A DNA stretch of 64,000 nt from Alphaproteobacteria bacterium LSUCC0396 (GCA_041228345.1 CP166131.1:2287001-2351000); one strand, 5' to 3'; shown: positions 1 through 9,313, counted from the first letter of the stretch. The notes: generated from the sequence alone by a model not told the origin. A program made the numbers and translations.

Positions 1-282
1 TATATTGATAATATTGATTTAAAGACCGCTGATTTGGATCTTCGATCAAAACATTTCTCAAGATCGCTTACAATCATTTACTCTCTTCAATCGAGCCTAG
101 ATTTTGAAAAAGGCGGCGAAATAGCTACAAATCTATTTCAGACATACGAATTTGCGAGGCAAATGATTATCGGAAGCATCAAGGACATGGATGGTGAGGG
201 GCCGAAAAGGGCCGTGTCGCTATTATCTGATATTCGAGAAGCTTGGGCTCAGATGGGGGAACAATTAACTGATGAAAAGTGA
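1..282 (+). CDS. fliS: Flagellar export chaperone FliS (5'-truncated by window edge)
   Basis: FliS caps the C-terminal helix of newly made flagellin in the cytosol and delivers it to the flagellar export gate. The frame is open from base 1, so the first third lies outside the window; the visible 93 residues are the C-terminal helices. The stretch KHFSRSLTIIYSLQSSLDFE followed by GGEIATNLFQTYEF is typical of the FliS four-helix bundle. The stop overlaps the next gene by 11 bases, suggesting translational coupling. Flagellin and fliD would be expected upstream. Identification rests on family resemblance by eye and is fairly secure. Confidence 0.85.
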   Translation, partial: YIDNIDLKTADLDLRSKHFSRSLTIIYSLQSSLDFEKGGEIATNLFQTYEFARQMIIGSIKDMDGEGPKRAVSLLSDIREAWAQMGEQLTDEK

Positions 283-565
283 TCTTTCCAAACAGTTCGA
301 CTCCCTTAATAGAGAGATCGTAAAATCAATAAACGCCAAGGACTATGCTCGCGCAACCCTGCTCGATCAAGCAAGGCAATCGATATTGCATGATCTGGCC
401 TCTTCGGATCTTCAAGCTGTTGACGAGGAGTTTTTTTCTGTTTTGGAGCAATCTGCTCGGGAAAACTCAAAGCTTATCGTTATTGTTGAACGAGAGATGC
501 AAAAAATTAGTGGAGAAACTGGACGCTCTATTCGCGCTCACCAAGGCTATGGAAGACATTTGTAG
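272..565 (+). CDS. Small helical protein, FliT-like flagellar chaperone candidate
   Basis: A 97-residue, highly charged, all-helical protein that starts inside the end of fliS. Position, size and helix pattern (short N-terminal helix, then a region rich in D/E/L, then a longer helix ending in REMQKISGE) fit FliT, the chaperone of the filament cap protein FliD, which commonly follows fliS. No strongly diagnostic motif is visible, so FliT is an inference from context. It could equally be a lineage-specific flagellar chaperone. It converges on the sigma-54 activator gene, leaving 35 bases between the two stops. Confidence 0.5.
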   Translation: MKSDLSKQFDSLNREIVKSINAKDYARATLLDQARQSILHDLASSDLQAVDEEFFSVLEQSARENSKLIVIVEREMQKISGETGRSIRAHQGYGRHL

Positions 566-600
566 GCAAAAAAAATTTTATATGGTGCTTTTATCTACAG

Positions 601-1689
601 TTAGGTCAATGGCTTTTGGATCATTAGTTTTTTCATTTTTTCTATCAATGTTGTACGTCTAAGTTTTAAGCTATCCGCAGCTTGGCTAACCATTCCATCG
701 CTTTTCTCAAGTGCTGCTTCAATCAGAACAACCTCTACTTCTTGCAGGTGTCTTCTGAGGTCAATATTATCGAAATAAGCGAACCAGTCTTTGTAATGCA
801 TTGGGTGAGGGACTGGAGCTTCTGGGAGCATGGACTCACCCGTAGACGTGCTATCTAGGCCAAAACTCTCAGTAGCCTCCCAAAGCGCGTCCTGTTCCTC
901 GACGGGATCAGGAGCCCGAAGCCTCAATAAATGGTCGCGAACATGTTTGGCTTCAATCTTGCTGCCTGGAAATAACAGGCAGGCACGTTCCATTACATTG
1001 CGTAACTCTCGAACATTGCCAGGCCACGGATAACGCATAAACTCTTGCATTGCGCTATCCTCAAAACTAGGAAGGGAGCTCTTGCCTTCTTGTTTTGCAA
1101 GTGATTTTTTGAGAGCGTTTATAATCTGTGGTATGTCTACGGCGCGCTCAGCAAGGGCTGGGAGCTTGATCGGGAAAACATTAATCCTGTAAAAAAGATC
1201 GGCGCGGAATTTGCCAAGTTCTATATCACCTTCGATGTTTTGATGAGTGGCGCAAACAAGCCTCAGATCAATTGAGATGTCTTTTCCACCACCAACTCTC
1301 TGGATCGTGTGGGTTTCAATCGCGCGCAGGAGTTTTGCTTGCAGCGGCAAAGGCATGTCACCTATTTCATCAAGAAATAATGTGCCCCCTGACGCCATTT
1401 CAAACCGGCCAACACGTGTTTTTTCAGCGCCAGTAAATGCGCCTTTTTCATAGCCAAAAAGTTCAGATTCCAGAAGTTCGGCTGGGATAGCTGAGCAGTT
1501 GATTGAAACCAGTTTTCCTTTTCTGGCTGAAATCTTGTGGATATTCTGGGCGACCAGCTCTTTACCGGTCCCAGTTGCGCCCAAAACCAAAATAGTGGTT
1601 TTAGATGGCGCTGCAATATCGATCAGCCGCCTTACATCGCGCATTAATGCGGATTGGCCAACGAGTTCATTATCAACCACACTGCACAC
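601..1689 (-). CDS. Sigma-54 activator with AAA+ and Fis-type HTH but no receiver domain (flagellar regulator)
   Basis: A 362-residue enhancer-binding protein that would remodel the RNA polymerase-sigma-54 closed complex. It begins almost directly with the AAA+ domain: Walker A GATGTGKE at about residues 37-44, the sigma-54 contact loop GAFTGA at about 83-88 and the Walker B region [10 protein letters not shown]-terminal Fis-like helix-turn-helix lies at about residues 320-355. There is no N-terminal receiver, FleQ or PAS domain, so the layout is PspF-like. It is divergent from a second activator with the opposite deletion. The flagellar setting makes a class-II/III flagellar regulator likely; the exact orthologue (FleQ, FlbD, FlgR) cannot be fixed by eye. 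Confidence 0.85.
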   Translation of the reverse strand: MCSVVDNELVGQSALMRDVRRLIDIAAPSKTTILVLGATGTGKELVAQNIHKISARKGKLVSINCSAIPAELLESELFGYEKGAFTGAEKTRVGRFEMASGGTLFLDEIGDMPLPLQAKLLRAIETHTIQRVGGGKDISIDLRLVCATHQNIEGDIELGKFRADLFYRINVFPIKLPALAERAVDIPQIINALKKSLAKQEGKSSLPSFEDSAMQEFMRYPWPGNVRELRNVMERACLLFPGSKIEAKHVRDHLLRLRAPDPVEEQDALWEATESFGLDSTSTGESMLPEAPVPHPMHYKDWFAYFDNIDLRRHLQEVEVVLIEAALEKSDGMVSQAADSLKLRRTTLIEKMKKLMIQKPLT

Positions 1690-1744
1690 TCATGTTTGGG
1701 TTAAACATACCTTCTGACCTCACCTTTGAACCTTAGACCATAGT

Positions 1745-1797
1745 GTCAGAAAATTGAACAGAAAAAGTATTTGTTCAATCTGGGCGTCAGAAAATTG
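1745..1797. promoter_or_regulatory. Operator cluster between the divergent activators: perfect inverted repeat plus a 12-bp direct repeat
   Basis: ATTGAACA (1753-1760) and TGTTCAAT (1772-1779) form a perfect 8-bp inverted repeat with an 11-bp spacer. GTCAGAAAATTG occurs exactly at 1745-1756 and again at 1786-1797, 41 bp apart, about four helical turns. No T-run follows, so this is not a terminator. It lies about 90-140 bp upstream of the sigma-54 promoter at 1885, a usual enhancer distance. Binding by one of the adjacent activators is an inference. Confidence 0.5.
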
Positions 1798-1883
1798 TAG
1801 CTATAACGTCTGATCGTGACATTTTAAAAATAAAACAAGAAAAATCATATACATAAGAGATTTTTTTGGTTTCCCGACAAACT

Positions 1884-1899
1884 TGGCTCGGATTTTGCC
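1884..1899 (+). promoter_or_regulatory. Sigma-54 (-24/-12) promoter of the flbD-like/fliE-F-G operon
   Basis: TTGGCTCGGATTTTGC has GG at 1885-1886 and GC at 1897-1898 separated by exactly 10 bases, with a TTGGC and TTTTGC context close to the consensus TGGCAYR-N4-TTGCW. Transcription would start near 1910, about 27 bases before the ATG at 1937. This is the only good promoter seen before the flbD-like gene. Confidence 0.75.
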
Positions 1900-1936
1900 T
1901 TTTACCCTCCGCAGAGTTTTTTGGGAGACTTGAGAC

Positions 1937-3160
1937 ATGGTTAGAGTGTGCATAGAAAGACAGTACTTACCAATCGCCGATGCGTTGTGCGACATTTTTA
2001 AAATGCGAATGGCAGATGTTGGTATTCGAGGTAATGGTCCTGTTGAAGCATCTCGTGACAGTTCCACCAAGATTAAAAATATGAGTGAAACCCAACAGTT
2101 TTACGACGTATTTTTATGTGGTGCGGAATTTGCGGCCAAGGTAGGCAACACGTCAGCTATTGTTGACATTGCGCGTAGCATGAAAGCCAAGAAAATTTTG
2201 GTTGTTAATTCGGATGGTGGCTCTCAATGTTCCATAACTTCCGACATGAATGGAAAATTAATCCATATCACCCTACCAAAAATTGCTGCAAATAAATCAA
2301 TTTCCCAAAATTATTGTCATCAAATTATCGCAACTCTGTGTCTGGATGATGAACATATCGCTGTTGCTGATCCAAAAAGTCTACAGTTGATGCAACTTGC
2401 AAAGCGTGTTGCGACAACAGACGTAACGGCATTCATCAACGGACCAACCGGCACTGGCAAAGAAGTACTGGCAAAATTTATCCATAACCACTCACATCGC
2501 AAAGAAAATGCATTTGTTGCGGTCAATTGTGCGGCAATCCCCGAAAACATGCTTGAGGCGATATTATTTGGGCACGAAAAAGGTGCGTTCACTGGTGCCT
2601 CAACTGCAAATAAAGGGATTTTTCGCGCCGCTGATGGTGGCACATTGCTCCTGGATGAAATTTCTGAAATGCCGTTGTCTCTGCAAGCAAAGCTGCTTCG
2701 AGTCTTGCAGGAACGAAAAGTCACCCCGCTGGGTAGCCAACGTGAGATTGATGTTGATGTTCGGGTGATTGCGACGACCAACAGGGATATGCTGGCTACA
2801 ATTAATGACGGAAAATTCCGAGAAGATCTATTCTATCGGTTGAATGTGTTTCCTTTAACGACAAAACATTTAGCCAATCGTATCGACGATATCATACCAA
2901 TCAGTAGCATCCTATTGGCACGCCATAGCCCAAATTTGGAAGCCCTTCCCTTCATTGATGACGATGCCACTGACATCTTGCTGTCTTATGGTTGGCCAGG
3001 AAATGTACGCGAACTGGAAAATGTTTTGCAGCGGGCCATTGTTTTGTCATCGGGTGGCAAAATCATGGCTGGCGACATAATGGTCGATGGCACGATCCAA
3101 GAGCGCATTACTCGAAGCATTTCCACGGAAACAATGCTCTCAAGAAACGCAACTGCTTAA
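1937..3160 (+). CDS. FlbD-like sigma-54 activator: degenerate receiver plus AAA+, lacking a DNA-binding HTH
   Basis: A 407-residue activator. Residues 1 to about 140 are a diverged receiver-like region. They are followed by a complete AAA+ domain: Walker A GPTGTGKE at about 169, GAFTGA in [11 protein letters not shown] and Walker B LLLDEISE. The protein ends about 35 residues after the NVRELENV helix, and the stop is only 18 bases before fliE, so there is no room for the usual Fis-type HTH. Known relatives such as Helicobacter FlgR also lack an HTH and act from solution. Its gene heads the fliE-F-G transcript. The neighbouring divergent activator has the HTH that this one lacks, so the two may work together. 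Confidence 0.8.
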   Translation: MVRVCIERQYLPIADALCDIFKMRMADVGIRGNGPVEASRDSSTKIKNMSETQQFYDVFLCGAEFAAKVGNTSAIVDIARSMKAKKILVVNSDGGSQCSITSDMNGKLIHITLPKIAANKSISQNYCHQIIATLCLDDEHIAVADPKSLQLMQLAKRVATTDVTAFINGPTGTGKEVLAKFIHNHSHRKENAFVAVNCAAIPENMLEAILFGHEKGAFTGASTANKGIFRAADGGTLLLDEISEMPLSLQAKLLRVLQERKVTPLGSQREIDVDVRVIATTNRDMLATINDGKFREDLFYRLNVFPLTTKHLANRIDDIIPISSILLARHSPNLEALPFIDDDATDILLSYGWPGNVRELENVLQRAIVLSSGGKIMAGDIMVDGTIQERITRSISTETMLSRNATA

Positions 3161-3177
3161 ATTTTTAGAGGATAAAC

Positions 3178-3492
3178 ATGACGCAAGTTAGTTCAATGAC
3201 AGGTCCAATTTCTTCACTTCGTGCTCAGCTTCGGGCCCAAGCAGATGCCGCGCTCGCCCCCGAGGTTAACAGCACACCATTTACAAGCAGAATGGGCGAC
3301 GCATTGAAAGAGGTTGCCAGTGCTCAAAATCAAGCTGCTGATATAACCAAGGCCTACGAGCTGGGTATGGAAAATGATATTTCTAAGGTCATGATTAGCC
3401 AACAGGTTTCAAGCCTCGGATTTCAGCTCACGCTAAATGTAAGAAATAAAATGCTGAGCGCATACAAAGACATCATGAACATGCCGGTTTAG
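3178..3492 (+). CDS. fliE: Flagellar hook-basal body complex protein FliE
   Basis: FliE is the periplasmic adaptor between the MS-ring/export gate and the rod, and one of the first substrates exported. The 104-residue length is normal, and the C-terminal helix pattern (GDALKEV, then AYELGMENDISKVM, then VRNKMLSAYKDIMNM) is diagnostic. A GAGGA ribosome-binding sequence lies before the ATG. It follows the flbD-like gene by 18 bases and precedes fliF by 67. The usual partners flgB and flgC are not in this window. Confidence 0.9.
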   Translation: MTQVSSMTGPISSLRAQLRAQADAALAPEVNSTPFTSRMGDALKEVASAQNQAADITKAYELGMENDISKVMISQQVSSLGFQLTLNVRNKMLSAYKDIMNMPV

Positions 3493-3559
3493 GCGGGCAG
3501 CGATAACAGTATTTGATGAATTAAGAGATCAACAAAAATAAATTTCAGGACATAAAAAC

Positions 3560-5278
3560 ATGGCCGATGCAGTTGTAAATCAAAGTCGCGAAATGGTTAC
3601 TAATGACTCGGGCGTTTTTGCGCAGGCGGGAACATTAGCTGCGCAAGTAAGTCGGATGTATAATCAGCCAGCATTTCAACGCTCGCTGCCGACTATTGTT
3701 GCTTTGGCTGTGGCGGTTCTTGGTCTTGGCGCTTATCTGTGGATGCAGCAGCCGACCCGAACCACACTTTATGCGGGCCTTCCAGAGGCAGAGAAGTCTA
3801 GGGTCATAGATGCGTTACGCAATTCTGGGGTGAGTGTGACGCTTGATCCCGTGACTGGCGATGTTCTGGTGCCTACCGAAAATTATCACAGTTCCCGAAT
3901 GACATTAGCCGCGCAAGGGCTTCCAGCGTCAGCTGCAACGGGTTACGAACAGTTGGACTCAATTCAGATGGGCTCGAGCCGCTCAGTCGAGGCTGCCCGG
4001 TTAAAACAATCGCAGGAGTTGGAGCTGGCAAGGTCAATCAGCGAGATTGATTTAGTGCTCAGTGCGCGAGTGCATCTGGCGCTTCCTGATAAGGAGGTCT
4101 TTGTTCGTCAGCAAGCAGAGCCAACAGCGTCTGTGTTTTTGCAGCTTGCAAGAGGGCGTAGCCTTGGCCGTTCAAAAGTTGAGGCGATCACGCATCTGGT
4201 ATCAGCCTCAGTCCCAAATTTATCGAAAGAAAATGTATCTGTTGTTGATCAGAATGGCAATTTGCTCTCAAGCATCAATGGTGGTGTTGAAGGCCGTTTA
4301 TCTGATGCGCAACTTGAACATCGCATCCGCTTGGAGGATATTTATCGGTCGCGCATCACATCACTGCTATCGCCAATTGTTGGGGCAGGCAACATAAATG
4401 CTCAGATCAATTTAGATATTGATTTTACTAGAAGCGAAATTACCGAAGAAATCGTTGATCCAAATGGAAATGCGCTCCGGAGCGAGCAAAGCACGTCTGA
4501 TAAAACAATGGCAGCGCAGGCAAAAGGCATTCCAGGTGCGGTTGCTAACACACCGCCAGCACCGGCTGATTTAAATACGCAAAGATCGGCGACTGGGGCA
4601 AATGATGAATTGCGATCACAATCATCAAGCGAAGTAAAAAACTATGAGGTTAGCCGTACCGTATCCAGCACGGTGAACCCGACAAACATAATTCGGAAGA
4701 TTAATGCAGCGGTACTAGTGCGTGAGCGAACTATCATGGATCCAGAGACTGGACTGCCAACAACGCAAAAAATGACTGAAGGTGAATTGCTCCAAATTGA
4801 AAAACTGGTTGCTGATGCGATTGGCATCAATAAAGAACGTGGGGACAGCCTAACAGTGTCAAGTGCGCCCTTTATGACTGAATTATCTGAGGGTGTCGAA
4901 ATCCAGTGGTTTGAGCAGCCCTATATGCGGTCTATTATCAACCAGGCCGGTCTAGTGCTGATCCTCGCGATTGTCATTCTAGGCGTTGTCCGCCCACTAC
5001 TGAACCGTATTTTGATCCCAATCTCGGTTCCAGGCATGCATGGAGCTGCTGGCTCGGAAGATGAAATTGATATTGACCAAATTGAGGTTAGTGAAGGTGA
5101 AAGCCTTGAAGACATCAAGGCGAAGCTGAAGCCGAAGAAGGCCTCCATTTCGGCAGAAATGCTTGATACTGCAAACACCTATGATGACAAGGTCGCGGTA
5201 ATCCGTATGATTGTTTCTGATGAAGCTGGCCGTGTCTCTAACGTCTTCAAATCAATGATGTCGCGCGATATTGGCTAG
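3560..5278 (+). CDS. fliF: Flagellar MS-ring protein FliF
   Basis: FliF forms the inner-membrane MS ring that houses the export gate and carries the FliG rotor ring. The 572-residue product has a first membrane helix at about residues 45-63 and the YscJ/FliF ring-building domain after it, with the LYAGLPEAEKSRVIDALRNS motif. A long low-complexity periplasmic loop follows (about 300-380). A second membrane helix lies near residue 460-480, and a short acidic C-terminal tail would bind FliG. Length and domain order are those of a normal FliF. It sits in the fliE-F-G-H-I-J series. Confidence 0.95.
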   Translation: MADAVVNQSREMVTNDSGVFAQAGTLAAQVSRMYNQPAFQRSLPTIVALAVAVLGLGAYLWMQQPTRTTLYAGLPEAEKSRVIDALRNSGVSVTLDPVTGDVLVPTENYHSSRMTLAAQGLPASAATGYEQLDSIQMGSSRSVEAARLKQSQELELARSISEIDLVLSARVHLALPDKEVFVRQQAEPTASVFLQLARGRSLGRSKVEAITHLVSASVPNLSKENVSVVDQNGNLLSSINGGVEGRLSDAQLEHRIRLEDIYRSRITSLLSPIVGAGNINAQINLDIDFTRSEITEEIVDPNGNALRSEQSTSDKTMAAQAKGIPGAVANTPPAPADLNTQRSATGANDELRSQSSSEVKNYEVSRTVSSTVNPTNIIRKINAAVLVRERTIMDPETGLPTTQKMTEGELLQIEKLVADAIGINKERGDSLTVSSAPFMTELSEGVEIQWFEQPYMRSIINQAGLVLILAIVILGVVRPLLNRILIPISVPGMHGAAGSEDEIDIDQIEVSEGESLEDIKAKLKPKKASISAEMLDTANTYDDKVAVIRMIVSDEAGRVSNVFKSMMSRDIG

Positions 5279-5311
5279 TGGGTAATATTTTGAAAGTGAA
5301 GGGTGATTAAT

Positions 5312-6358
5312 ATGGCTGCTGCAGCAGAAGAACAAGCGCCAAAAAAGGGTGAGTCAACTTTTGATACGCTAACAGGCACACAAAAATCGGCTATATTGAT
5401 GATGCTGATTGGTGAAGATGAAGCCTCAGAAATCCTTCGCAATCTGTCACCCCGTGAGGTACAGCATTTGGGAACGGCAATGTATTCAGTTCAGGGGCTT
5501 GATCAGGAAACAGTCAATCTTGTTCTTGACGAGTTTCTGGCAATTATTAAAGCGCAAACAAGCCTGGGCATGGGTGCCGGTAACTACATTCGGAACGTTA
5601 TGACCAAAGCGCTCGGTGAAGATAAATCACAATCAGTTCTGAGCCGAATTGCCCCCTCAACTAGCGCCAGACCGATTGAAATTCTTGACTGGATGGATGC
5701 GCGCTCTATTGCGGAATTGATTTCGGACGAGCACCCCCAAATTGTTGCGCTGGTGGTCTCTTATCTTGATGCTGGTCAAGCTGCAGATGTGTTGGGACTC
5801 TTACCTGAAAATATGCAGGCAGAAGTTATTCGCCGGATCGCAACCTTAAAAACAGTTGGGCCTGATGCGCTTCGTGAGCTTGAGGATGTGATGCAGCGAA
5901 AATTCAAGGCAAATACGTCGCTTCGTGCAACTCAGGTTGGCGGAATTGATGCTGCAGCGCGGATTATGAACTTTACTCAGCAGGCAATGGAAGGCCGAAT
6001 TATGAAAGATATCGCCAAAGGCGATAAGGGTCTTATGCTGGCTATTCAAGAGAGCATGTTTGTCTTTGATACGCTAATAATGTCAGATGATAAATCATTG
6101 CAAACATTGCTGCGTTCAGTTGATACAGACCTTCTGATTCTGGCGTTGAAGGGTGCAGATGAGCCGCTTCAAGAAAAGCTGTTCTCTTGTATGTCAAAAC
6201 GTGCAGCGGCAAATATCATGGATGAGATGGAGGCCCTTGGTCCGGTCCGCTTAACCGAAGTGCAAGCGGCACAAAAAGAAATCATCAATGTTGCACGACG
6301 CCTGTCGGATGAGGGCAGCATTGTTCTTGCTGGCCGTGGGGGGGATGATTTTGTCTAG
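5312..6358 (+). CDS. fliG: Flagellar motor switch protein FliG
   Basis: FliG links the MS ring to the C ring and contacts the stator to produce torque. The ATG at 5312 (MAAAAEEQ) is preferred over an in-frame GTG nine bases upstream because the purine-rich AAGGGTG lies a suitable distance before it. The domains follow the family order: N-domain (AILMMLIGEDEASEIL), middle domain with the EHPQIVALVVSYL motif near residue 150, and a C-terminal charged torque helix near residues 280-310. The length of about 348 residues is standard. Confidence 0.95.
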   Translation: MAAAAEEQAPKKGESTFDTLTGTQKSAILMMLIGEDEASEILRNLSPREVQHLGTAMYSVQGLDQETVNLVLDEFLAIIKAQTSLGMGAGNYIRNVMTKALGEDKSQSVLSRIAPSTSARPIEILDWMDARSIAELISDEHPQIVALVVSYLDAGQAADVLGLLPENMQAEVIRRIATLKTVGPDALRELEDVMQRKFKANTSLRATQVGGIDAAARIMNFTQQAMEGRIMKDIAKGDKGLMLAIQESMFVFDTLIMSDDKSLQTLLRSVDTDLLILALKGADEPLQEKLFSCMSKRAAANIMDEMEALGPVRLTEVQAAQKEIINVARRLSDEGSIVLAGRGGDDFV

Positions 6359-6381
6359 ACTGGCAATAGGGTGTTGGTGAT

Positions 6382-7542
6382 ATGATCAATGCGGTCAATC
6401 AAATTGTTGAGGAGCAAAGCGGCCCACTTGCTGAAAGTGAGGTTGCGCAACTTTTGTCTGTACTGCGAAATGCTGAATTCAAGCGCTCAGATACGCGGAA
6501 TACCAAAAAAGATACTAGCTTTAAACCAAGAAGTTTATTTGAAATTGCGTCTGCAGCGCAGGCGCGTGAGGTTGGCAAAAGACCGACTGAAGTGACGGCT
6601 GATCAGGTCGCTAATGCAACAGATCTAAAAGATGGAATAATAGAAGATATTGAGCAGGGCGATACGAAAAATGAGGGTATCGGCGATCCTGGCGAAGGTA
6701 ACTTGGAGAATTCTCTCTCTGCTGGCTTTGAAGCGAAAGATGATTTGTCTAGCCCAGAAAATGCCGAGGTGTTTGATGGGGCAGGTAAGGGTGATGCAAG
6801 GCTCGAGCCGCTGGCCCTGCAAGACGGAGCGTCAAACGCGCTGACATCAGAGGCTGAGATAAGCCAAAACCAGGAAACGGTCATTGCCGAAGATTTGGAA
6901 GGCGGAAAGGTTGCGGCAGGATTTGAGACAGCAAGTGAAGCTTTTGAGCGAGGCAAGGCTGAAGGCGTTGCTGAAGGGAGACAGGCAGCGATTGCTGAAA
7001 ACAAAGCCGCTGCAGAAGTAGCGGCTAAGGCAGAATTGGCTGAAAAAGTTAGTGTCTTTGGGCAAACACTCGCATCTTTATTAAAGCCACAAGCCATGCA
7101 AGCTGAAGCTTTGACGAAATCAATTCACGCGGCAATTTTAAAATTAGCAAGCGAACGTGCTGGCAAGGAGATTGATAATTTGCCAGATGTTTTTGCAAAT
7201 AGGATTGATGCTCTCGTCAGCGCTATCGGAAAAAAAATAAATGAAGGTCAGGTTCAGCTCAATGCAGACGATTACAGTGTAATGACGGCTTATTTCGCGA
7301 ATACCACATATAATTTTGTGGTCAACTCGGATTTGATGCGTGGTGATGTTGTGTTGCGATTTGATGGCATTGAGCTTGCTGACATCGCTGAAAACCGGAT
7401 TGGTAGCAATTACGTATCCGAGGGAACCAGTGAGTCTGTTCCAGTACAGATAGCTTTAGAAGACACAAATGGAAATTCCGATTTTATGGCGGAGCCTGAT
7501 CTTGATATCGCGCCAGATTCTGGAGATCAGCAAGACTCATGA
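6382..7542 (+). CDS. fliH: Flagellar assembly protein FliH with a long acidic N-terminal extension
   Basis: FliH is the peripheral stator-like regulator of the export ATPase FliI. Residues from about 190 on match the family: a glycine-spaced helix (FERGKAEGVAEGRQAA), a coiled segment and a C-terminal globular domain ending in DVVLRFDGIELADIAENRIG. The first 190 or so residues are an acidic, low-complexity extension, making the protein (386 residues) longer than the usual 220-280. The last four bases overlap fliI (ATGA), as expected for a FliH/FliI pair. Confidence 0.8.
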   Translation: MINAVNQIVEEQSGPLAESEVAQLLSVLRNAEFKRSDTRNTKKDTSFKPRSLFEIASAAQAREVGKRPTEVTADQVANATDLKDGIIEDIEQGDTKNEGIGDPGEGNLENSLSAGFEAKDDLSSPENAEVFDGAGKGDARLEPLALQDGASNALTSEAEISQNQETVIAEDLEGGKVAAGFETASEAFERGKAEGVAEGRQAAIAENKAAAEVAAKAELAEKVSVFGQTLASLLKPQAMQAEALTKSIHAAILKLASERAGKEIDNLPDVFANRIDALVSAIGKKINEGQVQLNADDYSVMTAYFANTTYNFVVNSDLMRGDVVLRFDGIELADIAENRIGSNYVSEGTSESVPVQIALEDTNGNSDFMAEPDLDIAPDSGDQQDS

Positions 7543-8876
7543 ATGGGGCTTTAGAACAAATTATATCTGATATAGATGCGCTAACACTTGAAAAGCCGCT
7601 TCAGCTTTCTGGATGTGTCAGCCGGTTTGATGGACATATTATTGAGTGTGATGGTTTTCCTGCAACAATCGGAACTATCTGCCAAGTTGTTACCCAAAAG
7701 GGCAAAACAACTAATGCTGAGGTAATCGGGTTCAAGGACAACAATAATCTTCTGTCAGTGCATGATCACAATGCACAGATCACTGTTGGTGCAAAGGTAA
7801 CGCTCAGCGATGATGGGCATTTGATCAAGGTCGGGCCGGAGCTGCTTGGTCGTGCAATTGATGCACTTGGTCATGCGCTTGACGATGGGCCGCCGATGCG
7901 GCTCTACGATAGCTGGCCGTTAAATGGCAAAAAGACTAACCCTCTGGCACGTCGTCCGGTGAATAAACAGCTCGATGTGGGGGTGAGGGTTATCAACAGC
8001 CTTTTGTCGGTTGGGCAGGGACAACGTATTGGCATTATTGCAGGGTCAGGTGTTGGCAAATCCGTTCTTTTGGGCATGATGACAAAATTCACCGAGGCGG
8101 ATGTTGTCGTTGTTGGTCTGATTGGTGAGCGTGCACGTGAAGTGGCCAGTTTTGCGGCCGAAGTGTTAAATGGCTCATCTCGTGACCGCACCGTAATTGT
8201 TGCTGAGCCAGCTGATCGGTCGCCCTTGCTTCGAATACGCGGAGCAAACCGAGCCACTGCAATTGCTGAATATTTCCGGTCGAAGGGCAAGAATGTTTTG
8301 TTGATAATGGACTCAATAACAAGGGTTGCACATGCGCGACGTGAAATTGGGTTAGCTCTTGGTGAGCAGCCAACATCAAAAGGCTATCCACCATCGGTTG
8401 TTTCAATGATACCGGCTTTGATTGAACGTACTGGAACAGGTACGGGCCAGGAAGGGTCAATTACTGGTTTTTACACTGTATTGGCGGATGGTGATGATGC
8501 CAATGATCCAGTTGTTGATACAGCCCGTGCAATTCTTGATGGGCATATCCTTTTGTCACGGGAGCAGACGCAAATGGGCATTTATCCGGCGGTTGATGTG
8601 CCAGCATCTGTGAGCCGAGTGATGAGTGAAATTGCAAGCCCAATCCAACTTCAAGCAGCGCAATATTTTCGTCGATTGGTCTCGCTTTACATGGAAAATC
8701 GGGACCTAATTTTGATGGGTGGCTATGCGCCTGGCCAAGATCAGGATCTTGATTTGGCCGTACAATTATGGCCAAAACTCATGGCTCATATTCAGCAGCC
8801 TTTTGATCAAAGCGCATCTGTAGAAATTAGCATTAAAGCATTGACAGATCTGTTTAATTTACAGGCAGAGATATGA
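7539..8876 (+). CDS. fliI: Flagellum-specific ATP synthase FliI
   Basis: The export ATPase that unfolds and releases substrates from chaperones at the base of the flagellum. The 445-residue product has the F1-beta-like layout: an N-terminal barrel, the P-loop GSGVGKSVLL near residue 169, the switch region GERAREV and the Walker B strand VLLIMDSITR, then LGEQPTSKGYPPSV, typical of type III secretion ATPases. It overlaps fliH and fliJ by four bases each, so the three are probably translationally coupled. Confidence 0.95.
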   Translation: MNGALEQIISDIDALTLEKPLQLSGCVSRFDGHIIECDGFPATIGTICQVVTQKGKTTNAEVIGFKDNNNLLSVHDHNAQITVGAKVTLSDDGHLIKVGPELLGRAIDALGHALDDGPPMRLYDSWPLNGKKTNPLARRPVNKQLDVGVRVINSLLSVGQGQRIGIIAGSGVGKSVLLGMMTKFTEADVVVVGLIGERAREVASFAAEVLNGSSRDRTVIVAEPADRSPLLRIRGANRATAIAEYFRSKGKNVLLIMDSITRVAHARREIGLALGEQPTSKGYPPSVVSMIPALIERTGTGTGQEGSITGFYTVLADGDDANDPVVDTARAILDGHILLSREQTQMGIYPAVDVPASVSRVMSEIASPIQLQAAQYFRRLVSLYMENRDLILMGGYAPGQDQDLDLAVQLWPKLMAHIQQPFDQSASVEISIKALTDLFNLQAEI

Positions 8877-9292
8877 ACCGCCGAATTTCGACCTTGCATC
8901 GCCTTGCCCTTAAGGAACGCGTCTTGATCAATAGACAAATGCGAGGCCTCGGCGTTCTGAATAGTGAGTTTCAACGAATTGACGAGATGCGGAAGAAGCT
9001 GAGTGAAATGGCGGGTGAACATGCGCATGACAACGGTGAACAAGTCATGTCGACATTTCGTATCGCTGCTCAGTTAAATCACCAAATCCGAGACCAGCTT
9101 GAAATGGCAAATAACCGCTGCGATCATCTAGCGCAAGAATTGCAGACTATGCGTTATAGAATTGCTCAAGCTGACCGCCGCCGCGAAAAATCCACCAAAA
9201 AGGCAGATGCGCTGAGGGCTCGGGAACTTAATGACCGCGACGCAAAACGTGAAGATGCAGAGGCATCGCGACGGCGCTCCAAGCTACAATAA
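8873..9292 (+). CDS. fliJ: FliJ-like coiled-coil flagellar export protein
   Basis: A 139-residue, strongly charged, almost entirely helical protein. Position (ATGA overlap with fliI), size and predicted coiled coil match FliJ, the central stalk of the export ATPase that also recycles chaperones. FliJ sequences are poorly conserved, so the name depends mainly on context. The C-terminus is a run of alternating basic and acidic residues (from about residue 105) that probably extends the coil. Confidence 0.75.
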   Translation: MNRRISTLHRLALKERVLINRQMRGLGVLNSEFQRIDEMRKKLSEMAGEHAHDNGEQVMSTFRIAAQLNHQIRDQLEMANNRCDHLAQELQTMRYRIAQADRRREKSTKKADALRARELNDRDAKREDAEASRRRSKLQ

Positions 9293-9313
9293 AAACGCCA
9301 AATATCAAAAAAA

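Noticed and set aside
1886-1899. Minus-strand GG-N10-GC overlapping the plus-strand sigma-54 promoter
   Set aside because: The -12 half lacks TTGC and the site is about 200 bases from the minus-strand gene start; probably a coincidence of the symmetric sequence.
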